Assembly (NCBI RefSeq): GCF_030315685.1
Contig: NZ_JASXSI010000002.1
Span: 62,001 to 126,000 of the forward strand
Length of the DNA stretch: 64,000 nucleotides
Origin: Gordonia sp. ABSL11-1
GTDB lineage: Bacteria > Actinomycetota > Actinomycetes > Mycobacteriales > Mycobacteriaceae
Direction: 5' to 3'
Shown piece after piece: positions 28,011-35,992 of the stretch (position 1 is the stretch's first letter; each line of letters begins with the position of its first letter). The notes beneath the pieces were generated by a model, which worked only from the letters and a program-made list of their open reading frames with translations, ran no database searches and was not told where the DNA came from. A program made the translations under genes and the position numbers.

Positions 28011-28109
28011 ATGGACAGCGATCTCAGTCTCGTGACTGTCATGGGTGCTCTCATGGCGGTGCTGATGATCATTCTGGCTATTGTTCTTACCAGGGTCGAT
28101 CGCCGGTGA
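28011..28109 (+). CDS. Tiny membrane peptide, 32 aa
   Basis: Starts ATGGACAGCGATCTC, 5 bp after the preceding stop, and encodes one hydrophobic helix (VMGALMAVLMIILAIVL) ending TRVDRR. Its stop overlaps the next start as GTGA, so it sits between two coupled membrane genes. Confidence 0.5.
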   Translation: MDSDLSLVTVMGALMAVLMIILAIVLTRVDRR

Positions 28110-28420
28110 GGACCGTGCTGCACCGAGTCGGACCGATCGTGCTGGGGTTGATGTTCTTTGCAGCGGCCAGCATTGCTGGGTGGTGGGCTGCTGTGTTTGT
28201 GGTGTCAGTTGCCGGCCTCGTCAATACTGGCGTGTCTATCGCTGCCTGCGTCGTGTTGTCCTGGGCCGCAGTGATAACTGCGGTCGTCGTGCCGTGGCGG
28301 GTGCGAGTGTGGGCGTTGTCGGCCCTCGTGGTCGGGTTCGCTTGCGGGGCCGTGGGTGGCTCGCTGTTTTGGGTATTTGTCGCGATTCCCTTCGGACAGG
28401 AGTTGCAAGACTTCGGATGA
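28106..28420 (+). CDS. Small membrane protein
   Basis: 104 aa from a GTG overlapping the previous stop. Three or four hydrophobic segments (IVLGLMFFAAASIAGWWAAV and onward). No family recognised. Last gene of the 27.5-28.4 kb membrane operon. Confidence 0.55.
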   Translation: MRTVLHRVGPIVLGLMFFAAASIAGWWAAVFVVSVAGLVNTGVSIAACVVLSWAAVITAVVVPWRVRVWALSALVVGFACGAVGGSLFWVFVAIPFGQELQDFG

Positions 28421-28553
28421 CAGCCAAGAGGGACGGATAGCCGCGGCTTCGCTACAGTCTTATGGGTCCGTGACGACGACCATTCGGCACTTCTGTTAGT
28501 CTCAACAAACGTTGAGGGTGAAAGCGCACTATTGATTCTTGAGGGGACGCATC

Positions 28554-28886
28554 GTGGCGAAGCAAACGGTCGTGCAGTACATCGACGATATCGACGGTAA
28601 AGAGCTGAAGGAAGCGGTCACCGTGCAGTTCGGTGTCGACGGCAAACTGTACGAGTTCGACACGTCGGCCGCGCACGCCAAAGAGTTCCACAAAGGACTG
28701 GAAAAGTACGTCGCGGCATCGCGGCGTGCCGGCATCGCCAAGGGCCGCAAGAATCTCGTGCTCGGCAAACGATCCAAAGAGCAGACCCAGGCGATCCGGG
28801 ATTGGGCTCGTCAGAACGACTACGAGATCAGTGAGCGAGGGCGTATCCCGCTTGAGGTGATCGAGGCATTCGAGGCCGCGCACTGA
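28554..28886 (+). CDS. lsr2: Lsr2-family nucleoid protein
   Basis: 110 aa from the GTG after GAGGGGAC, the usual Lsr2 size. The N-terminal oligomerisation part is VVQYIDDIDGKEL and VQFGVDGKLYEFDTS. The C-terminal DNA-binding part (about 70-110) has SKEQTQAIRDWARQNDYE, GRIPLEVIEAFEAAH at the end. The expected RGR of the AT-hook-like segment reads RGRIP. Lsr2 silences AT-rich foreign DNA by binding and bridging it. A copy within an accessory region may be an extra paralogue controlling nearby genes. Confidence 0.9.
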   Translation: MAKQTVVQYIDDIDGKELKEAVTVQFGVDGKLYEFDTSAAHAKEFHKGLEKYVAASRRAGIAKGRKNLVLGKRSKEQTQAIRDWARQNDYEISERGRIPLEVIEAFEAAH

Positions 28887-28971
28887 CATCCGAGATAGGT
28901 GAAAGGCGGAACGAGAGGCAAGGCACGGGCAACGAGATGCCGTCAGGGATGCGTCGCGCCGCGTGTTTGCT

Positions 28972-29592
28972 CTACGCTGCCCGCCGCATCCTCAAAAACA
29001 GATCTTCGAATGCTGCAACTTCGGATTCGAGCCAATCATCGTAGTTGCGGAAGTGGCGCTGTCGCCCGCGAATTAGGCGGGGACGACGGATATCGAGCAC
29101 GGCGGTCGACCCAGGAGGCCGGTCGAACGCAAGTTCCATGATCCGCGTCATCGCCTGAGCCGCATTGTCGTCGAGATCAGGGGCTCGAAGGTAGGTCGAG
29201 GCGAGTACCTCGCGACGCTTGATCGACGTGGTCAACAGTTGTGAGACTCGGATCGATACCGAGCCGCTGGTCCAAGAGCCGCGTAGTCCAGAGACGCTGG
29301 CCTCGCTTCGGGGCGACCAATGTTTCCAGCCCGTAGCTATCTGGGTGTAATGGCTGCGCTTGGCCTCTGTAGCGTTCCTGATGGCAAGTTCGAGCGGGTC
29401 GTCGGAGCCTGCAGCTACCGAGTTCTCAAGCGCCGTTCTGATCCGCTTGTAGAAATCGTTCCGCGGATCATAGGCGTTCTCGTAGATCTCGACTGCATTC
29501 TTGACCGCTCGAGTCCGGTCGGCCGGAGTCGCGGCGCTGAGGAAGGTCGACAGAGTCCACAAGCTGACGTCGATGATTTCATCGGGCATCAT
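28972..29592 (-). CDS. Unknown actinobacterial protein
   Basis: 206 aa from the ATG at 29592 (AGGTGC ahead; ATGATG gives two starts). Helical in the first half (RAVKNAVEIYENAYDPRNDFYK), with a more basic C-terminus. No motif recognised. Divergent from the coiled-coil gene at 29764. Confidence 0.6.
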   Translation of the reverse strand: MMPDEIIDVSLWTLSTFLSAATPADRTRAVKNAVEIYENAYDPRNDFYKRIRTALENSVAAGSDDPLELAIRNATEAKRSHYTQIATGWKHWSPRSEASVSGLRGSWTSGSVSIRVSQLLTTSIKRREVLASTYLRAPDLDDNAAQAMTRIMELAFDRPPGSTAVLDIRRPRLIRGRQRHFRNYDDWLESEVAAFEDLFLRMRRAA

Positions 29593-29763
29593 GCACCTGC
29601 TGTTGCGTCGCGTCCGTCGCCGAACGCGACGAACTACACCATTGGCAGTTATACACCTGGATCCTGACAAGGCGGAGTGCCAGCGAAGTCCACTCGCTCC
29701 TGTCGCGACCCATCCACTTCGTTGAGGATTTCACATCGGTTGTGGCAGTGAATAATTGCTAAA

Positions 29764-30150
29764 ATGGATGTAGACATGAGTGATAAACAAGTTGATCAAC
29801 TGTTCAAGTACATGCAGACCGAGTTCCGCAAGGTTCATGACAGTGTCGGTTTGCTGGGGGAGCGCGTCGACCTACTGACGGTGAATCTCAATGAGGCTGA
29901 AGGTCGGCTGGGTGCTCGGATGGATAAGCTCGAGGCGAAATTCGACAGGGTGGATGATCGTTTTGATCGCGTCGACAAGCGGTTGGATGGTCTGGAGAAC
30001 CGCGTCACCGAGATCGATGACAAGCTCGGTGAGATCCAGAACGCAATCGGAGATGAGTTCAATACCGTTCATGGGCGCCTCGACCGGCACGAGACTTGGA
30101 TCGGGCAACTCGCCAGCAGCACCAAGGTCAATCTCAAGCCCCAGCCGTAA
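29764..30150 (+). CDS. Coiled-coil protein
   Basis: 128 aa. Long heptad pattern with repeating units such as KFDRVDDRFDRVDKRLDGLE, predicted as one extended coiled coil. No catalytic residues or TM segments. Similar proteins are widespread and have no assigned role. Confidence 0.65.
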   Translation: MDVDMSDKQVDQLFKYMQTEFRKVHDSVGLLGERVDLLTVNLNEAEGRLGARMDKLEAKFDRVDDRFDRVDKRLDGLENRVTEIDDKLGEIQNAIGDEFNTVHGRLDRHETWIGQLASSTKVNLKPQP

Positions 30151-30157
30151 GGGCCGT

Positions 30158-30532
30158 ATGTCAGATCGATCGCCTACCGTCGCAAGTATGAATCAACTGT
30201 TCGACCGTGATCGGTATGACCGTGCGCTCGCGGAGGGTGCCGAGGAGTATCGCGACGTCATCGACATCTTGGGACTCGCGGGGATAGACCTCAAGTTCAC
30301 CCAGACGGGCGGGATGTGCGCTGCGCTCGAAGCTGAGATCGATGATGGACAGTATTCACTGCTGATCACCGACGCTGACGAACCGTTGGCCTGGTACCGA
30401 ACTGAGAAACGCGGATGGGGCGTTGGCGTCTACGAGACTGAGGATGCGAGCGAGGCCGTGTGGTTTGAAACCACGGAGAACAGCGATATTGAAAGTTTGA
30501 TCGTGCTCGTTGACCGCGCGTTGCGGCGCTAG
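30158..30532 (+). CDS. Small acidic protein of unknown function
   Basis: 124 aa, starting 7 bp after the coiled-coil gene (ATG 30158; a second Met lies at 30188). Acidic, alpha/beta (LEAEIDDGQYSLLITDADE, WGVGVYETEDASEAVWFE). It resembles small immunity-type proteins in composition only. Confidence 0.5.
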   Translation: MSDRSPTVASMNQLFDRDRYDRALAEGAEEYRDVIDILGLAGIDLKFTQTGGMCAALEAEIDDGQYSLLITDADEPLAWYRTEKRGWGVGVYETEDASEAVWFETTENSDIESLIVLVDRALRR

Positions 30533-30569
30533 ATCGTACGGTCGCTAGTGCTTCACAGTAAGGACATGA

Positions 30570-30812
30570 GTGATGGGTGAATCGGGGGACATCACCTGGT
30601 TGGCGAACGCGAAGGGCGAGATCGCGCTGGGTGTCCGCCGCATCGACGATGACGGTGATCACGCGCTCGAGCTGCTAGGCGCCGACGGCCAGATATTGGC
30701 CCTTGTTCGACGCGAAGACGCGGCGAGGCTCGTTGAGAAGCTTCAGACTGGGATCACGTTCACGGACCTGGTTGGTGACCCATCCTTTAGCCTCGATCTT
30801 GGCGATCTCTAA
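30570..30812 (+). CDS. Small unknown protein
   Basis: 80 aa, acidic, beta-rich (GEIALGVRRIDDDGDHALEL). No family recognised. Third gene in line with 29764 and 30158. Confidence 0.45.
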   Translation: MMGESGDITWLANAKGEIALGVRRIDDDGDHALELLGADGQILALVRREDAARLVEKLQTGITFTDLVGDPSFSLDLGDL

Positions 30813-30867
30813 TGTGGCCCGCGCAGCTCCTTAAACGTCGTCGGCGTAGTCCCATACGGTACTGGTC

Positions 30868-31857
30868 ATGCCGAACTTGCAGCTGTTGACACGAGACAGT
30901 GTCCTAGGCGCGATTGCCGAATGTGACGCCCTCGGTAGGGATGCCTTTCTTGAGCGAAACACGTTCAAGGAAGCGCGAGACTACTTTCTCATCCACGACG
31001 GCCGCGCGTACGACTCGAAGGCGATTGCCGGGGTTGCCTATGGCGCTGTAGGCGGGGCGCGCCTGGCATCGTCTGACTTCACCGGTGGTCTCGCGGTCGC
31101 CGAAGTACTGCGCAAGTTAGGGTTTCACGTCACAGGGGTGACTGACTGGACGCTGTCCGAACTGTTGCTCGCTGCTGCACTCTTGGAGGACAACGGCTGG
31201 CGCCGGACGCTGCGTGCTCATGAAGAGGCGGTCATCGAGTTGTCGCGCATCCTGCGGGATCGGAATCCGGAACTGGCGATCTCGCCAACGTTTCGCAGCC
31301 CAGGCTCCATCCAGAGGAAGCTCGAGGATCTCCGGACGTCCCGCTCGGACTACGGGGGAGCGGCGACGCGCGGAGGCAGACTGACCGAGCAAGTGGCACT
31401 GGCCTTCGAGCGGGATCCGCGCCGAATGATGGAACTTGCCCGTACGGTTCAATCCGACTCGAGTTTTGCGGTACCGGATCCCGAGGGTGCGGCCCCGGTG
31501 GATACTGCAGCAGAAGGGCTTGTCCATGCCGTCGAAGGGCGGCTGGTGAGGCGCCTCGTGGCGACACGAGAGCGCGATCCGCAGCTACGTGCCGCCAAGC
31601 TTCGGGCGGTGCGTTCTGCGGGTAAGCCGATCGCCTGTGAGGTCTGTGCGTTCAACTTCGGCAAAATGTATGGCGCTCACGGCAATGGCTACATCCAGGT
31701 GCACCACGTCATGCCGCTGCACGCCTCGGGCGAGGTGACAACCACACTCGACGATCTGGTGCTCCTGTGCGCCAACTGCCACGTGATGATCCATCAAGGT
31801 ACGGGGTGGAAGACCCCGGATGAGCTTCGGCAACTCGTTGAGTCTGGCCAACGGTGA
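30868..31857 (+). CDS. ScoMcrA-like HNH endonuclease
   Basis: 329 aa. The N-terminal part (RDSVLGAIAECDALGRDAFL, then RDYFLIHDGRAYDSKAIAG) resembles the N-terminal head domain of ScoMcrA-type enzymes. The C-terminal HNH domain (about 255-315) has CEVCAFNFG, HHVMPLH and LCANCHVMIH, giving two Cys pairs and the catalytic His. Such enzymes cut modified DNA (type IV restriction). A clear SRA-type reader is not visible, so target modification is unknown. Left edge of the defence island. Confidence 0.8.
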   Translation: MPNLQLLTRDSVLGAIAECDALGRDAFLERNTFKEARDYFLIHDGRAYDSKAIAGVAYGAVGGARLASSDFTGGLAVAEVLRKLGFHVTGVTDWTLSELLLAAALLEDNGWRRTLRAHEEAVIELSRILRDRNPELAISPTFRSPGSIQRKLEDLRTSRSDYGGAATRGGRLTEQVALAFERDPRRMMELARTVQSDSSFAVPDPEGAAPVDTAAEGLVHAVEGRLVRRLVATRERDPQLRAAKLRAVRSAGKPIACEVCAFNFGKMYGAHGNGYIQVHHVMPLHASGEVTTTLDDLVLLCANCHVMIHQGTGWKTPDELRQLVESGQR

Positions 31858-31876
31858 CCGACATACTGGCGGAGTG

Positions 31877-32455
31877 ATGAGTCGAACACGGGTAGGTCTC
31901 TTGGTGCTCGCCAGCTGCACCCTGATCGCCGGGTGCGGGAGCAGCGACGACAGCAGGCCGCCCGAATCGTGGGGAGACGTCTTGCAGGCCATAAACGCTG
32001 CAGAATCGACGACCGTCCAAAGTGGCGGATCGTCCCCATCGGCGACTGCGCCGCCGGCCGCCTCGGCGGCGCAGTCGCCGGTGCTCACCTTCAATCCCGC
32101 AATGGTCCGGGCCCAGGGAGTTACCAAAGAAGCCAAGGGCGGCCAGTCGAACGTTCGATTCGTCGCGGGTAGCCGGGACGCTAAGCAGATCGGACAGCTG
32201 GCCCTCGACTGCGTCAGGCACTTCACGAAACAAACTGAAGCTGCCTACTGCTACGCCTATGGAACCGAGGCAGACTACGCGGTCAAAACCCCGGACTGGA
32301 CGCCCGAGTTCGACGAGACCATCTACGGCGGCTCCCGGCCTTGCTGGGTCGCGCAGGGTGGGCAGTCTCTGAACGACCACGAGCCCGCGCTCATGGTTGA
32401 GTCCCACAAGGTTCTGTATGACTCGAGCGACTGTCCCGGCGGCGTTCGATTCTGA
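31877..32455 (+). CDS. Lipoprotein
   Basis: 192 aa from the ATG after GGAGTG. Signal peptide VGLLVLASCTLIAGC with lipobox IAGC. The linker is Ser/Pro/Ala-rich (about 45-70), followed by a compact C-terminal domain with three Cys (CVRHFTKQTEAAYCYAYGTE). Function unknown. It sits between nuclease genes but has no obvious link to them. Confidence 0.75.
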   Translation: MSRTRVGLLVLASCTLIAGCGSSDDSRPPESWGDVLQAINAAESTTVQSGGSSPSATAPPAASAAQSPVLTFNPAMVRAQGVTKEAKGGQSNVRFVAGSRDAKQIGQLALDCVRHFTKQTEAAYCYAYGTEADYAVKTPDWTPEFDETIYGGSRPCWVAQGGQSLNDHEPALMVESHKVLYDSSDCPGGVRF

Positions 32456-32464
32456 CGACGGCCG

Positions 32465-32968
32465 CTACCGGCCTCGCTTCTCGGCCATCCGAATCGTACG
32501 AACAACTACGCTGACCATGTCGTCGGTGGACTCATGTTCCCAGAAGCGGATAACCGTCCAGCCGGCGTCTTGGAGCAGCGCAGTCTGAAGGCGATCGCGT
32601 TCTACATTGCGAGCCAGCTTCGGCGACCAGTACTCGGTGTTGTTCTTCGGTCTCTGTCCATGTTTCGGGCAGGAGTGCCAGAAGCAGCCATCGACGAAGA
32701 CGGCGATGCGCAGACGCGTGAAAGCGATGTCGGGTCGGATAAGCTTGCCGCCGGTTCGAATGGGGAAGTCCTTGCGGTACCGCTTGCCGCGGGCATGCAA
32801 GGCGCGTCGCAAAACGATCTCTGGTTTGGTGTCAGTCCGGCGGATTGCGGCCATATTCCGCGACCGTCCGGGTGTTGTCGAGTACGCCGCTTGGGCGGGG
32901 CTCGGCGAGCCGACGTGATGTGCCGAGGGCATTGCCATACGGTACGGACTAGCAACTGTTGCATCCAA
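32465..32968 (-). CDS. vsr: Very short patch repair endonuclease (Vsr)
   Basis: 167 aa (Met 32968 or a second Met nearby). Core sequence SRNMAAIRRTDTKPEI, GGKLIRPDIAFTRLRIAVFV, DGCFWHSCPKHG and RDRLQTALLQDAGWTVIRFW gives the conserved Asp, His and Cys of Vsr nucleases. Vsr nicks at T:G mismatches produced by deamination of 5-methylcytosine. This fits the C5 methyltransferase encoded divergently only 57 bp away. Confidence 0.9.
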   Translation of the reverse strand: MDATVASPYRMAMPSAHHVGSPSPAQAAYSTTPGRSRNMAAIRRTDTKPEIVLRRALHARGKRYRKDFPIRTGGKLIRPDIAFTRLRIAVFVDGCFWHSCPKHGQRPKNNTEYWSPKLARNVERDRLQTALLQDAGWTVIRFWEHESTDDMVSVVVRTIRMAEKRGR

Positions 32969-32988
32969 CGTGGTGCGTCGGTACTGTA

Positions 32989-33004
32989 TCGAACAGGTGT
33001 TCGA
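32989..33004. promoter_or_regulatory. LexA (SOS) box between vsr and methyltransferase
   Basis: TCGAAC-AGGT-GTTCGA, 12 of 12 specified bases of the mycobacterial LexA consensus TCGAAC-N4-GTTCGA. It lies in the divergent intergenic region, 20 bp upstream of the methyltransferase start and 20 bp upstream of the vsr start. One such match in 64 kb is unlikely by chance. Confidence 0.7.
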
Positions 33005-33024
33005 TCGTAGTTAAGGAGCTGCAG

Positions 33025-33996
33025 GTGGCGGGCGATCTGAGTTGCCTCGAGATCTGCGCGGGTGCTGGCGGGCAATCGCTGGGGCTCGAGCAGGCCGGGT
33101 TCGGGCATGAAGCTGCAGTTGAGATCGAGCGTGAACCGTGTGAAACGCTGCGGATCAATCGACCGGACTGGAAGGTCATCGAGGACGACGTCCGCGAAGT
33201 GAACGGACGAGACTTCCGAGGGATCGACTTGCTCGCGGGCGGCGTCCCGTGTCCGCCTTTCTCGATCGCCGGGAAGCAGTTGGGGCAGGATGACGAGCGC
33301 GATCTGTTTCCGGAGGCCCTCCGACTCGTGGAGCAAGCCAAGCCCTCTGCGGTAATGCTCGAGAATGTCCGGGGGCTGTCGACGGCGAAGTTTCAGCCAT
33401 ACCGCTCCTTCATTCGCCAGCGGCTCGCGGATCTTGGCTACGAGACGGAATGGCAAGTCGTCAACGCGTGTGAGTTCGGGGTTCCCCAGCTTCGCCCTCG
33501 ATTCATACTCGTGGGCCTGCGCAAGACCTACATGAAGAAGTTCTCTTGGCCGGCCCCGGAGGGGAGCGCTGCAACCGTTGGCGAGACCCTTCGTCCTCTT
33601 ATGGCGCGTGATGGATGGGTTGGCGCGGAAGAGTGGGCCGAGCGCGCCGACGGCATCGGCCCAACGATCGTCGGCGGTTCGCGCAAGCACGGCGGGGCCG
33701 ATCTCGGGCCCACCCGGGCGAAGGCCGCCTGGCTCAATCTCGGCGTGGACGGGAAAGGGATTGCGGACCACGGACCTAACGAGCTCACGCCTGCCGATCA
33801 CGTCCCCAGGCTGACGCTCGAAATGGTTGCTGCAATCCAGGGGTTCCCGACAGACTGGACGTTCTTCGGACGAAAGACCGCTGCTTATAGGCAGATCGGC
33901 AACGCGTTTCCGCCGCCCGTAGCGGCTGCAGTCGGCAACGCGATTAGGGAATCGCTCGGCGCGAAAGCGGCTAGACGAGCTGTTCTAGGACTTTGA
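33025..33996 (+). CDS. DNA (cytosine-5) methyltransferase
   Basis: 323 aa from the GTG at 33025, which has AAGGAG 7 bp upstream; the frame stays open upstream but without an RBS. SAM motif I is LEICAGAGGQSLGLEQAG, the catalytic motif IV is GGVPCPPFS (Cys about residue 75), and ENVRG follows (about 112-116). GNAFPPPVAAAVG is motif X. Partner of the NaeI-like endonuclease (34962-35885), so GCCGGC methylation is the natural prediction, subject to the recognition domain being homologous to M.NaeI. Confidence 0.9.
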   Translation: MAGDLSCLEICAGAGGQSLGLEQAGFGHEAAVEIEREPCETLRINRPDWKVIEDDVREVNGRDFRGIDLLAGGVPCPPFSIAGKQLGQDDERDLFPEALRLVEQAKPSAVMLENVRGLSTAKFQPYRSFIRQRLADLGYETEWQVVNACEFGVPQLRPRFILVGLRKTYMKKFSWPAPEGSAATVGETLRPLMARDGWVGAEEWAERADGIGPTIVGGSRKHGGADLGPTRAKAAWLNLGVDGKGIADHGPNELTPADHVPRLTLEMVAAIQGFPTDWTFFGRKTAAYRQIGNAFPPPVAAAVGNAIRESLGAKAARRAVLGL

Positions 33997-34800
33997 ATTC
34001 AATCGGATAGTTCTAGGTATGTCGTCTGGCCACGGCGCCGACTTCGTGAGTTGGTAGTCGACGCGGACTCGAGCGCCGACGCGCTTCTTCCTAAACCGGT
34101 AATCCCACCCTAAGTCGCGAAGCTCGCGGAGCCGCCGGTGCCAGTCGTCCTGTGGCTCTTTCGCGCTTGCGACAGCCTCTAGTAGGTCCGACGATACCCA
34201 GCCGCCACGCCCGAAGGCGCGGAGGAGTTCGCCCAGTCGTTGCCTCGGGTCGTCCCACCCTGCAGCCTGCTTGATCTTCTCTTCGTACGCTGTGAAAGTC
34301 GAGAACAGAGCGCTCTTGTCGTGATTGCATTCGGTGCAGAGGGGCTGGAGGTTCTCGAGCACTGTCAGTCCACCCCAAGCCCGAGGGAGCCGGTGGTCGA
34401 CTTGAAGCTCGACGCCATGCTTGAGCGGCGTCTTCCCGCACATAGCGCAGCGTTGATGTTGGAGTACCTGCGCTCGCAGTGCTCCAGTCACCTGGCTGTC
34501 GGCAGCAGTCGATGTGGCGGTCGGTTTCAAGCCGACCAGTAGGTAGCCCGGCCTCCGGCCGCTACCAACCTTCCGGATCTCGAACAAAGGCGCAAGCTCG
34601 CGCCTTCGCCGACCCGGATTGGAGTGGGATTCACCGCGGACCTCTCTGAGATGCTCCTCGATCTGAACCTGCGTTGGCGGGTTGTTCCGGCGATCGTAGA
34701 GATATGCATAGATTCGTCGAGATTCTCTCCTAGGTAGAATTTCCGCCAGTTCATCGCTGTCGGGAAGCGGTAGGGGAAGGAATCCCTCGTCGGCTGTCAC
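33985..34800 (-). CDS. HNH endonuclease of the R-M locus
   Basis: 271 aa. The HNH core (about 115-165) has CAMCGKTPL, QVDHRLPRAWGG, NLQPLCTECNHDKS, with two Cys pairs and the catalytic His. The N-terminal part has a winged-helix-like region (YLYDRRNNPPTQVQIEEHLRE). It converges with the methyltransferase gene (12-bp overlap at the ends) and is divergent from the NaeI-like gene. Role in the R-M locus is uncertain: second nuclease or independent defence gene. Confidence 0.8.
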   Translation of the reverse strand: MTADEGFLPLPLPDSDELAEILPRRESRRIYAYLYDRRNNPPTQVQIEEHLREVRGESHSNPGRRRRELAPLFEIRKVGSGRRPGYLLVGLKPTATSTAADSQVTGALRAQVLQHQRCAMCGKTPLKHGVELQVDHRLPRAWGGLTVLENLQPLCTECNHDKSALFSTFTAYEEKIKQAAGWDDPRQRLGELLRAFGRGGWVSSDLLEAVASAKEPQDDWHRRLRELRDLGWDYRFRKKRVGARVRVDYQLTKSAPWPDDIPRTIRLNSKS

Positions 34801-34961
34801 GCGGGGAGGATATCCGTTAAGTAGGCGCAGGTCTCAGCAGGCGACACGAAGTAGCTGAACACAGGAAGAGGTCCAACTCGGTGGTGTCGCGGCCGGGACG
34901 CGTCTCGATTCGTGCGCGTGGCCGATGTCCGCATAGCATTCGCGCGCGATACGGTACGCGG

Positions 34962-35885
34962 ATGACGACGGGTGGCCTCTTCTCGCTCGAAGCGCCGGAC
35001 AGGGCTCTCGACGAGGTGGCTAGGGAACTTAGACGGCTCGATCCTGACGGTTCGCGGTGGGCTGCCGTCATCCGTCACACCTACGACATGATCTACAACG
35101 GCCAGGAGACCGGACGCTACCGGTGGGATCAGCTCATGAAGACCGAGAAGACCCACTTCGGAACTCTCTTCGAGATCAACGCGCAGCGTGAGTTCGGTTT
35201 CGAGGGGGGAGACGCCACTGACTACCGGATCGCGGGCCATGAGGTCGACGCGAAATGGAGCCAGACTGTGGGGGGATGGATGCTTCCGCCCGAAGTGTTC
35301 GGCGAGCTGGCGCTCGTCGCGACAGGGGACGATTCGAAGTCGACATGGTCCCTGGGCTTAATTCGGGTGACTGCAGACGTGCGCCGAGTCGGCTACAACC
35401 GGGACAAGAAGAGCCAGCTGAACGAGCTTGGCAGAAATCTGATCCGCTGGCTATGGAGGGGCGCAGATTTGCGACCGAACGTTCTCCTACAGCTTCCGCG
35501 AGATGCGGTTGACTACATCTTCAGTCATCGATTCGGCACACAGCGTACCAACCAGTTGTTCCGTGCCGCTGAGGGCATGATCGTACACCGAAACAGTGTT
35601 GCAACAGTGAGTCGTCAGCTCGACCACCAGAAACGCGTACGCTACAACGGCGGTGCAAGATCAGCCCTTAAGCCTGAAGGCTACGTTATTCTCAGCGGCA
35701 TGTATCACCGCGATCTTGCAGCTGCGCTGGACGTTCCGGTGCCAAAGACCGATGAGTATGTTTCTGTAAGGCTCGTGCCGAGTAATGACCAGTCCGCAGT
35801 GCGCATTGATGGCGACCTGTGGCGTCGAGCTCGCCCCGGAGACGTGGTTCATACGCCAGCGCCCAGCATCAGCGAGGAGCGGTAA
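34962..35885 (+). CDS. NaeI-like type IIE restriction endonuclease
   Basis: 307 aa from the ATG at 34962. The core GRYRWDQLMKTEKTHFGTL, EINAQREF, TDYRIAGHEVDAKWS closely follows NaeI, with E71, D87, D96 and K98 in the positions of the known catalytic E70, D86, D95 and K97 (one-residue shift). QLDHQKRVRYNGGARS and RPEG-like KPEGYVILSG match the C-terminal DNA-binding domain. NaeI cuts GCC^GGC after binding two sites. The Leu before the KTEKTH segment, which in NaeI suppresses topoisomerase activity, is present here (Leu 58). Confidence 0.9.
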   Translation: MTTGGLFSLEAPDRALDEVARELRRLDPDGSRWAAVIRHTYDMIYNGQETGRYRWDQLMKTEKTHFGTLFEINAQREFGFEGGDATDYRIAGHEVDAKWSQTVGGWMLPPEVFGELALVATGDDSKSTWSLGLIRVTADVRRVGYNRDKKSQLNELGRNLIRWLWRGADLRPNVLLQLPRDAVDYIFSHRFGTQRTNQLFRAAEGMIVHRNSVATVSRQLDHQKRVRYNGGARSALKPEGYVILSGMYHRDLAAALDVPVPKTDEYVSVRLVPSNDQSAVRIDGDLWRRARPGDVVHTPAPSISEER

Positions 35886-35992
35886 ACTGTCGCCGTCCGT
35901 CTTTCGATTTCGGGCACGCCAACTCGCGGACCGATCCCCAAATAGCACAGAGTTTGCACCCCTCAGGCCGACCTCACGGACAGGACTGTGAT

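Noticed and set aside
29101..29130. TCGAAC-GCAA-GTTCCA, a near LexA box
   Set aside because: One mismatch to the consensus and inside the coding region of 28972-29592, far from a start.
32140..32160. TCGAACGTTCGA palindrome
   Set aside because: Lacks the 4-bp spacer of LexA boxes and lies within the lipoprotein gene.
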